Below are positions 26,436 to 33,600 of a stretch of 64,000 nucleotides of DNA, one piece after another. Below the pieces are notes generated by a model. It was not told the origin of the DNA. It searched no databases and saw only the letters and a list, made by a program, of their open reading frames with translations. Source of the DNA: Pseudomonas sp. FP2335. Lineage in GTDB: Bacteria; Pseudomonadota; Gammaproteobacteria; Pseudomonadales; Pseudomonadaceae. The translations under genes and the position numbers were made by a program. Numbering within the stretch: the first letter of the stretch is position 1; each line of letters starts with the position of its first letter. The stretch is from assembly GCF_030687535.1 (NCBI RefSeq), contig NZ_CP117437.1, positions 6,000,514-6,064,513 of the forward strand, written 5' to 3'.

Positions 26436-27734
26436 ATGCGCGAACCCGGTCTGCTCAAGCCCGCCGTCCTCTGGCTGCTGCTATTGGCGCCGCTGTTCTT
26501 CAGCACCTACGGCTTCGCCACCTGGGTCACCAGCCAGCGCAGCGACGTCGGCACGCTGGTGTTCGACTGGGAAACCCACATGCCCTTCCTGGCGTGGACC
26601 ATCGTGCCCTACTGGTCCATCGACCTGCTTTACGGGTTCTCCCTGTTGCTGCCCAACAGCCGGCATGAACTGAAGCAACATGCGTTGCGGCTGTTGAGTG
26701 CGCAGGTGATTGCCGTGAGTTGCTTCCTGATTTGGCCGCTGCGTTTCACCTTCGAGCGACCCGAACTGGATGGCGTGTTCGGCTGGCTGTTTGCCGTGCT
26801 GGCCGGGTTCGACAAACCGTTCAACCAGGCGCCGTCGCTGCACATCGCGCTGCTGGTGATCCTGTGGGTCATGTACCAGCGCCACACCCAGGGTGTCTGG
26901 CGCTGGCTGGTACACGGCTGGTTCGCGTTGATCGGTATTTCGGTGCTGACCACTTATCAACATCACTTTATCGACTTACCCACAGGCGCCCTCGCCGGCT
27001 GGATCTGCGTGTGGCTATGGCCGGTGGAACCTCCGAGCCCGCTGCTGAATGCGCGGCTGACGCGGGACCCCAAGCGCTGGCGGCTGGGCGTGCGTTACGG
27101 CCTGGGCGCGTTGCTGCTGGCGGTGCTTGCGTTGGCCCTGGGCGGCGGCTGGCTGTGGCTACTGTGGCCGGCGGTGTCCCTGGCCTTGATCAAGGCGAAC
27201 TACCTCGTGCTGGGCGCCGCAGGCTTCCAGAAGCGCGCCGATGGTCGACTGACACCGGCCGCGCGCTGGCTGTATGCGCCTTACCTGGCGGCGGCGTGGA
27301 TCAACTCGCGCCTGTGGACACGCAAACATCCACAACCGGACCGGATTGTGGATAACGTCTGGCTCGGGCGCATTCCCACGACCCGCGAGCAGGAGCCCTT
27401 CAAGGCCATCGTCGATCTCTGCGCCGAATTGCCGATTAATCCACAGGGCCGTGCCTATCAGGCCATCCCCGTGCTGGACCTGATCGCCCCGACGCCCGCC
27501 GAATGCCTGCTCGCCGCCGAGGCCATCGAACGCCTGCGCGCCAGTGGCCCGCTGCTGGTGTGTTGCGCCCTGGGCTATTCGCGCAGCGCAACGGCGGTTG
27601 CCGCGTGGCTGCTGCACAGCGGGCGGGCCACGACGGTGGAGGATGCGCTGACTATTATTCGTACAGCGCGGGCCGATGTGGTCCTGCACCCCGCTCACCG
27701 TGAAGCTTTGGAGGGTTTGCCCCATGCCCGCTGA
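26436..27734 (+). CDS. PAP2-like / dual-specificity phosphatase fusion (YnbD-like)
   Basis: This 432-residue membrane protein has an N-terminal PAP2-type lipid phosphatase domain with several transmembrane helices (motifs NQAPSLHIALL and TYQHHFIDLPTGALAG). The C-terminal cytoplasmic domain is a tyrosine/dual-specificity phosphatase with the CX5R loop CALGYSRSATAVAAWLL. It starts two bases after the previous stop and overlaps the next gene by 11. In the operon it would remove a phosphate from a phospholipid headgroup such as a PGP-like intermediate. This matches the E. coli ynbD layout. Substrate is unproven. Confidence 0.88.
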   Translation: MREPGLLKPAVLWLLLLAPLFFSTYGFATWVTSQRSDVGTLVFDWETHMPFLAWTIVPYWSIDLLYGFSLLLPNSRHELKQHALRLLSAQVIAVSCFLIWPLRFTFERPELDGVFGWLFAVLAGFDKPFNQAPSLHIALLVILWVMYQRHTQGVWRWLVHGWFALIGISVLTTYQHHFIDLPTGALAGWICVWLWPVEPPSPLLNARLTRDPKRWRLGVRYGLGALLLAVLALALGGGWLWLLWPAVSLALIKANYLVLGAAGFQKRADGRLTPAARWLYAPYLAAAWINSRLWTRKHPQPDRIVDNVWLGRIPTTREQEPFKAIVDLCAELPINPQGRAYQAIPVLDLIAPTPAECLLAAEAIERLRASGPLLVCCALGYSRSATAVAAWLLHSGRATTVEDALTIIRTARADVVLHPAHREALEGLPHAR

Positions 27735-28167
27735 TATGGAACTCCAGGTCGTCGCCAGCCTGCTGCGCCGCGGCCGTTCGCTGGATCAGTTATCCACAGG
27801 CCTGACCCTGCTCGGCGTGTTGTTCGGCCTGGCCCAACTGCTGATGGCCAGCATTACGCCGATCTGCCTGCTGCTCAGCCTGTGGATGATTATCCTTGGG
27901 CTGCTGCAAAAGTACTGGGCGCTGCGCGTGGCCTTCGATGCCGACCTGTTCGCCCTGCTCGCCCGCGACACCGAACGCACCGCCGACCTCGACCTGGCCC
28001 TGCAAACCCTTGGCCTGCAAGCGCCCAAACGCGCCGGCCGGCCCTGGACCGAACGCCGTCGCGGCGCTCTCAAACTGCTGCGCAAACAAGCCTGGTTGCT
28101 GGGTGCACAAACACTGCTGACCCTGGGCGCGATCCTCGCCAGCCCCTGGCTGCCTTTCGCCGGATAA
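27724..28167 (+). CDS. Small membrane protein of the lipid operon
   Basis: This 147-residue protein has two adjacent hydrophobic helices (about 24-62, LTLLGVLFGLAQLLMASI and CLLLSLWMIILGLL) and a C-terminal one near 122-140. A basic amphipathic middle separates them (RPWTERRRGALKLLRKQ). No family is recognised. The start at 27724 overlaps the phosphatase gene. ATG 27736 is an alternative that removes four residues. The location suggests a scaffold or accessory subunit of the lipid enzymes. Confidence 0.75.
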   Translation: MPADMELQVVASLLRRGRSLDQLSTGLTLLGVLFGLAQLLMASITPICLLLSLWMIILGLLQKYWALRVAFDADLFALLARDTERTADLDLALQTLGLQAPKRAGRPWTERRRGALKLLRKQAWLLGAQTLLTLGAILASPWLPFAG

Positions 28168-28176
28168 GGAATTCCC

Positions 28177-28797
28177 ATGTTCGAACCCGTGGTCGCCACG
28201 CTGATTACCTCCATGGCCCGCACCGTTACCGGCGCCCGCAGCCTGTGGCTGGGCTGCGCACCTGTGCCGGTGCAACGCATCTACTTCGCCAACCACAGCA
28301 GCCACGGCGACTTCGTGCTGCTGTGGGCCTCATTGCCGCAAAACCTGCGCAAATTCACGCGCCCGGTGGCCGGTAGCGATTACTGGAGCAAAAGCGCCTT
28401 GCGCCGCTACATCATCAACCGTGTGTTCAACGGCGTGCTAATCGACCGCGAGCGCAAGGACCCTGTGGATAACCCGTTGCAGCCCATGTTGGCCGCATTG
28501 GAAGGCGGCGACTCGCTGATCCTGTTTCCCGAAGGCACGCGCAATCTGGAAGACGGCCTGCTGCCGTTCAAAAGCGGCTTGTATCACTTGGCAAAAAGTT
28601 ACCCACAGGCCGAACTGGTACCTGTGTGGATAGCCAACCTCAACCGGGTCATGCCCAAGGGTCGCGTATTGCCGCTGCCCCTGCTGTGCACCACCAGCTT
28701 CGGCACGCCGTTGCATTTGGAAGAAGGCGAAGACAAGACCGCGTTCCTCGCCCGCACCCGTGACGCCCTGCTCGCCCTAGCCCCGGAGCATTCCTGA
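28177..28797 (+). CDS. PlsC-like 1-acylglycerol-3-phosphate acyltransferase
   Basis: This 206-residue acyltransferase has the catalytic H-x4-D box in NHSSHGDFVLLW, the GSDYWSK region and the FPEGTRN motif for glycerophosphate binding. A hydrophobic/interfacial N-terminus begins at MFEPVVATLITSMARTV. It should acylate a lysophospholipid to a phosphatidate-type product, the substrate of the CdsA-like enzyme next in the operon. It is shorter than housekeeping PlsC (about 240-250). It follows the small membrane protein by nine bases. Confidence 0.9.
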   Translation: MFEPVVATLITSMARTVTGARSLWLGCAPVPVQRIYFANHSSHGDFVLLWASLPQNLRKFTRPVAGSDYWSKSALRRYIINRVFNGVLIDRERKDPVDNPLQPMLAALEGGDSLILFPEGTRNLEDGLLPFKSGLYHLAKSYPQAELVPVWIANLNRVMPKGRVLPLPLLCTTSFGTPLHLEEGEDKTAFLARTRDALLALAPEHS

Positions 28798-28798
28798 T

Positions 28799-29731
28799 AT
28801 GCATAGCCAGACCATAATGCTGTTCGGCGGCATCGGCGCGATCCTGGTGCTCGCCTCGCTGATCGGCCTGATCCTCAAGCTGCGCACCCGAGGCACGCCC
28901 AACGCGGTGATCGACAACCTCAACGCACGCATCAACGCCTGGTGGGTGATGGTGGTGGTCATCGGCATCGCCTTCTGGCTCGGCACCGGGGCGGTGATCC
29001 TGCTGTTCTACGCGGTGTCGTTCTACGCCCTGCGCGAATTCCTCACCCTCACCCCCACCCGCCGCAGCGACTACCCGGCGCTGGTGGCCGCGTTCTACCT
29101 GGCGCTGCCGCTGCAATACCTGCTGATCTACTCGGACTGGTACGGGCTGTTCTCGATCTTCATCCCGGTGTACGTGTTCCTGCTGCTGCCGATCCTCGCC
29201 TCCCTCGGCGGCGACAGCACACACTTTTTGGAACGGGCGTCGAAGGTGCAATGGGGCCTGATGATCGCCGTGTTCTGCGTGTCGTTCGTGCCGGCCCTGC
29301 TGACCCTCGACATTCCCGGCTACGAGGGCCGTAACCTGCTGCTGATCGCCTACCTGGTGATCGTGGTGCAACTGTCGGACGTGCTCCAGTACGTGTGTGG
29401 GAAGTTGTTCGGCAAACACAAGATCGCGCCCAACCTGTCGCCCTCCAAAACCGTGGAAGGCTTTGTCGGCGGGATCTTGCTGTCATCCCTGATCGGCGCA
29501 GCCCTGTGGTGGACCACGCCGTTCAACCCATGGCAGTCGTTCCTGATCGCGCTGTTGATCAACCTGCTGGGGTTTGCCGGCGGCATCGTGATGTCGGCGA
29601 TCAAGCGCGACCGGGGTGTGAAGGACTGGGGGCATATGATCGAGGGGCATGGCGGGATGCTGGATCGCTTGGACTCGGTGTGTTTTGCCGCGCCGATTTT
29701 CTTTCACCTGGTGCGGTTCTGGTGGACCTGA
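28799..29731 (+). CDS. CdsA-like phosphatidate cytidylyltransferase (YnbB-like)
   Basis: This 310-residue polytopic membrane enzyme makes CDP-diacylglycerol from phosphatidate and CTP. The C-terminal signature SAIKRDRGVKDWGHMIEGHG followed by GMLDRLDS closely follows the CdsA pattern S-x-x-KR-x4-KD-x5-PGHGG-x2-DR-x-D, with Glu where Pro is usual. About eight hydrophobic helices are visible. It starts one base after the acyltransferase stop. As last gene of the operon it would provide the donor for the CDP-alcohol transferase encoded first. Confidence 0.9.
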   Translation: MHSQTIMLFGGIGAILVLASLIGLILKLRTRGTPNAVIDNLNARINAWWVMVVVIGIAFWLGTGAVILLFYAVSFYALREFLTLTPTRRSDYPALVAAFYLALPLQYLLIYSDWYGLFSIFIPVYVFLLLPILASLGGDSTHFLERASKVQWGLMIAVFCVSFVPALLTLDIPGYEGRNLLLIAYLVIVVQLSDVLQYVCGKLFGKHKIAPNLSPSKTVEGFVGGILLSSLIGAALWWTTPFNPWQSFLIALLINLLGFAGGIVMSAIKRDRGVKDWGHMIEGHGGMLDRLDSVCFAAPIFFHLVRFWWT

Positions 29732-29765
29732 GTCCACCATTCTCCAGCCATCCAAAAATCAAAAA

Positions 29766-29855
29766 TGTGGGAGCGGGCTTGCTCGCGAAGACGGTGTGTC
29801 AGCCACTTGATAGGTTGGCTGACACACCGCCTTCGCGAGCAAGCCCGCTCCCACA
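29766..29855. repeat. Long REP hairpin downstream of lipid operon
   Basis: TGTGGGAGCGGGCTTGCTCG at 29766 begins an arm of about 40 bases. It is mirrored almost perfectly by the arm ending GCAAGCCCGCTCCCACA at 29855, around a loop near CTTGATAGG. It is a second REP sequence class (GAGCGGGC rather than GAGCTGGC) and may also protect the 3' end of the operon mRNA. Confidence 0.85.
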
Positions 29856-29880
29856 TAGGCTTTGCGGTGACACCTAAAAA

Positions 29881-29904
29881 CTTGTATGCCTACAGGCTTA
29901 CAAG
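29881..29904. promoter_or_regulatory. Imperfect operator-like palindrome (first of pair)
   Basis: CTTGTATGCCTA followed by CAGGCTTACAAG is a 24-base inverted repeat with two mismatched positions. It shares its outer half sites with the perfect palindrome 33 bases further on (centre to centre). No gene starts immediately beside it. Confidence 0.55.
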
Positions 29905-29912
29905 GGTCGGTA

Positions 29913-29938
29913 ATTTGTAAGCCTATAGGCTTACAAAT
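29913..29938. promoter_or_regulatory. Perfect 26-base palindrome (second of pair)
   Basis: The arms ATTTGTAAGCCTA and TAGGCTTACAAAT form a perfect inverted repeat. Two such dyads spaced about three helical turns apart are typical of a dimeric repressor operator. They could equally be a short dispersed repeat. The nearest downstream transcription unit on the plus strand is the leader RNA at 30116. No motif name is known to me. Confidence 0.6.
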
Positions 29939-30115
29939 CGTGCCAAACCCCGTCAGCAAACCTGCGTGCATTTGTTCTGCGGCAAAGTCTGAAACAAGCA
30001 CTCCTACCACTCGCGTCCCTTTCTTTCGCAGGACATTTCCGAGAGAATCCCATCCGCTTGTGCCCTGCCTTTTCGGTAGCTAGTCTGCGTTCGTCACTGC
30101 CCATTCAGTGACCGG

Positions 30116-30318
30116 GTTTAGCAGCTCGAATGTTCAACATTGGGCGCACAAGCGCCATCTCAAGCATGGCGTTTTTTTCTGCCAACGCTTTATGGTGGCT
30201 GTGCGCAGGGCACCTTCGGGTGCGTCGGATTCCCAATGTTCCGGCCTGCTAACCTGCGTACAGCTGCCACCCATTGTTTAGCAGCGATGGCTGTCAGCTC
30301 CAATTTTCTACATTGGAG
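30116..30318 (+). ncRNA. Structured leader RNA with candidate attenuator and sequestered ribosome site
   Basis: About 200 bases without an ordinary gene fold into nested pairings. GTTTAGCAG (30116-30124) pairs with CTGCTAAC (30246-30253). AACATTGGG (30136-30144) pairs with CCCAATGTT (30232-30240). GCACC-TTCG-GGTGC forms a tetraloop hairpin at 30210-30223. At the 3' end CTCCAAT-(7)-ATTGGAG (30298-30318) buries the GGAG ribosome site of the next frame. Inside, GGCGC-ACAA-GCGCC (30143-30156) competes with a terminator hairpin at 30153-30178. I recall similar sequences before short DUF3077-like genes in Pseudomonas, but know no named class. Confidence 0.6.
30153..30178 (+). terminator. Candidate attenuator terminator inside leader RNA
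   Basis: CGCCAT, a seven-base loop CTCAAGC and ATGGCG are followed directly by seven T residues (30172-30178). The 5' arm of this hairpin is also the 3' arm of GGCGC-ACAA-GCGCC, so the two structures exclude each other. This is the layout of a transcriptional attenuator. Confidence 0.6.
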
Positions 30319-30326
30319 TTAACGCA

Positions 30327-30527
30327 ACGAGCAAAGTAAGGCCCGACCCACCCCATCCCTTTTTCATCACCCATCCCGAACTCAGCTTCGAAGACGCCCT
30401 GGCTTACGCCTCAGACCTGCTCCAGTGCGCTGAAGCATTAGGTGACTCACCCAAAGCCGCCAGCTATCTGGCGAAAATGGCCAAAGTCATGGTGGATCGC
30501 TCGCTGGAATGTATGACCCCTTCGTAA
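30327..30527 (+). CDS. Short DUF3077-like protein with apparent ACG start
   Basis: A 66-codon frame resembles short Pseudomonas DUF3077/DUF6124-type proteins from memory, reading KVRPDPPHPFFITHPELSF, then a helical part (EDALAYASDLLQC, ASYLAKMAKVMVDRSLECM). There is no ATG, GTG or TTG at the expected place. Eight bases after GGAG the codon is ACG, followed by AGC AAA. ACG either initiates weakly or reflects decay of an ATG, which would make this a pseudogene. An in-frame ATT at 30312 overlaps the ribosome site. An in-frame stop at 30279-30281 limits extension upstream. Function is unknown. Confidence 0.5.
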   Translation, partial: TSKVRPDPPHPFFITHPELSFEDALAYASDLLQCAEALGDSPKAASYLAKMAKVMVDRSLECMTPS

Positions 30528-30545
30528 CATTCCCTCGCCACAAAT

Positions 30546-30602
30546 AGTGCGGCGTATCGGTGTCATCTTTTGTATCAAAGACACTGTAAGATACGCCGCA
30601 CT
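30546..30602. repeat. Inverted repeat before the alpha-2-macroglobulin gene
   Basis: AGTGCGGCGTATC at 30546-30558 is mirrored perfectly at 30590-30602, with an inner TGTC/GACA pair and a loop of about 15 bases. It ends 19 bases before the next start codon. It lacks a U-run and does not match the REP types seen elsewhere in the window. It may be a terminator-like stem of the short upstream gene, an operator or a small mobile-repeat relic. Confidence 0.6.
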
Positions 30603-30620
30603 TAGCCAGGGATGCTCACC

Positions 30621-33600
30621 ATGCTCGACTCGTTCAAAACGATCTGTCGCCGTTTGTACGGTGCATTAACGACTGTGGTGGGTGCCTTGTTCGGCCAATG
30701 GAGCCCGCCGCTCTGGCTGCGCGCCATCGGTGATGGCGTGCTGGCGCTCGGTCAGAAGGCCCGCGCTTATCCGCGCCAGGCCGGGGCCGGCGTGCTGGGC
30801 CTGGTGCTGCTGGGCGCCGCCGGGTTCTACGGCTGGCAGTGGTATTCCCACCTGCCCAAGCCCCACACCGTGGGGTATTCGCTGCACAAGCCCAACCTCA
30901 CCGATTACACCCAGCCAACGCCGGTTGTGGATAACTTGCAGGTGCGTTTCGCCGAGTCCGTGGCCCCACTGGCGGCGATTGGCAAGCCGGTGAGCGAAGG
31001 CATCACCCTCAAGCCGAGCGTGGCGGGTACGTGGCGCTGGTCCGATGACCGCACCTTGCTGTTCGTGCCGGAGAAAGACTGGCCGATCGACGCCGGTTAC
31101 ACCCTGGACCTGGCGAAGAAAAACCTGCTGGCCGACGGCGTACTGCTCGACCAATACAGTGCCCAGTTCTCCACCCAACCGTTCCGCGCCACCCTGGCGC
31201 AAAACGAGCTGTACCAGGACCCGTCCAATCCAACGCTGAAACAGCTAGTAGCGACCTTCCACTTTTCCCACCCAGTGGATGAAGACAGCCTACGCAAACG
31301 CGTGACAGTGACCCTTGGCAAAGGCCTGGCCTACCGCGACGCCCAGTTGCCCAATCGGCCGGAAGTGACGTTCGACGAGAAAAAACTCAACGCCTACGTG
31401 CGCTCCGCCGCCCTGGCTACACCGCTGGAAAGTACCCCGGTCAGCGCCAAGCTCGACGAAGGCCTCAAGGCCCGCGACGGCGGCAACGCCAGCACCGCGC
31501 CGCTGGTGGCGCAAGTCACTGTGCCCGGGCGTTATCGCCTGACATTCACTGGCGCCGAAGTCAGCTTTGTCGACAACCAGCGCGGCGAACCCGAGCCGGT
31601 GCTGATGTTCAGCAGCTCCAGCGCCGTAGCCGATGACACCATCGCCGGTAAAGTGCAGGCCTGGCTGCTGCCGGAAAAAGCCGAGGACGATACGCGCCCC
31701 TACAACAGCAACGACATCGACGATGCCCTGCTCGTCCGCAGCATCAAGGTCAACCTGACCCACGTGCCCAGCGTCGAACCGTTGAACACCCTGCATGCCT
31801 TCAAGTTCAAGGCCCCGGCCGGCCGGGCTATCTATGTGCGCGTGCCCGCCAACCTGGAAGCCATCGGCGGTTATCTGGCGAAGAATCCTACGGCGTCGCT
31901 GATCAGCATGCCGGCGTACCCGCGCACGTTGCAGTTCCTGTCTGACGGCGCCCTGCTCAGCCTCAACGGCGAAAAACGCCTGGGCTTCATGGCCCGTGGC
32001 GTGCCCGGCGCCCATGTGGAAATTGCCCGCCTGCTGCCCAACCAATTGCAGCATCTGGTGGACCAGAGCAGCGGTAGCTTTGCCCGGCCGAATTTCGGCA
32101 ACGAGTACTTCGACCGCATGGTGGAACGTCAGACGCTGGACATTCCACTGTCGTCCAATGACCCGGCGAAAACCGTCTACGACAACGTCGACCTCAGCCA
32201 CTACCTCACCGCCAACGGCGGCCGTCGTGGCATTTTTGTACTCAAGCTCAGCCCCCAGGACGAGCCGGTCGAGCGCACCTTCGAGTACGACCGCAGCAGC
32301 ACCAGCGACCTGCGCTTTATCGTAGTGACCGACCTGGGCATCATCGCCAAGCGCTCCAGCGATGGCAGCCACGATGTGTACGTACAGTCCATCGGCAACG
32401 GTTCGCCGGTGGCCGACGCACAGGTCGACATCATCGGCCGCAACGGCTTGCCCGTGAGCAGCGGGCGCACCGATGGCGAAGGCCACGCGCATTTCGCCAA
32501 GCTGGATGAATTGCGCCGTGAGAAAACGCCGCTGATGTATGTCGTCACTCGCGGCAATGACCAATCCTTCCTGCCGATTGCCCGTCAGTCCCAGCAACTG
32601 GATTTGTCGCGCTTCGATGTAGGCGGTTTGGAAGAAGACGGTGCGGTTGATCGCCTCAGCGCCTACCTGTTTACCGACCGCGGCCTGTACCGCCCTGGCG
32701 AGACCGCGCACCTGGGCATGATCGTGCGCAGCGGCAACTGGAAAGGTGCCCTGCAAGGCCTGCCGGTAGAGCTGCAAATCACCGACCCACGCGGCCTGGA
32801 AGTGATTCGCCAGCCGCTGAAGCTGTCCGCCAGTGGTTTTGAAACCTTTGATTTCCCCAGCAGCGAAGTCGCCCCCGCCGGGGACTACACCGCGACCTTG
32901 CAGTTGATTGGCCAGAAACAGACCCGCACCGACCTGGGCAGCGTCAGCTTCAAGGTCCGCGACTTTGAACCGGACCGCATGAAAGTCAGCCTGAGCCTGC
33001 ATGACACTCCCGTGCAGGGCTGGATTCCACCCGACCAAGTGGTCGCCAAAGTCACCGCGATGCACCTGTTCGGCGCCCCGGCGGCCGGGCGTCGGGTGAC
33101 CGCGAAAATGTCCCTGAGCCCAACGCTCGCGGCATTCGAGCGCTATCCCGATTACCGCTTCCGCCTCAACGACTCCCTGGAAGACGCCAGCACCGAAGAC
33201 CTCGCCGAAACCACCGTGGATGACAACGGCCAGGCTCTGCTCGACCTCAACCTGCAACGCTTCGCCAACAGCACCTATCGCCTGCAGGTCATGACCCAGG
33301 TGTTCGAAGCCGAAGGCGGGCGCAACGTGGCGGCGCAAAGTGCCTTGTTGGTGTCGTCTGCGCCTTACCTTGTGGGTGTGAAAAGTCAGGACTCGCTGTC
33401 GTACGTCGCCAAGGATGCGCCACGCGAGGTGCAATGGCTGGCCGTGGCGCCGGACCTTTCGCCGCTGGCAGTGGAGGGCCTGACCAGCGAAGTGGTCGAG
33501 CACCGCTATGTGTCGGTGCTGGTGAAACAGTCCAACGGCACCTACAAGTACGAGTCGCGCATCAAGAACATCAGCCAGCCGGCATCCAAGCTGGTGATGA

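Noticed and set aside
29886..30083. Small frames on either strand over the twin palindromes
   Set aside because: The repeated CKPIGLQI peptide is only the translation of the palindromes. No start signal or family supports a gene.
30140..30322. Sixty-codon frame across the leader RNA (MGAQAPSQAW...)
   Set aside because: It coincides exactly with the paired RNA elements and terminator and has no ribosome site. Its apparent conservation is better explained by RNA structure.
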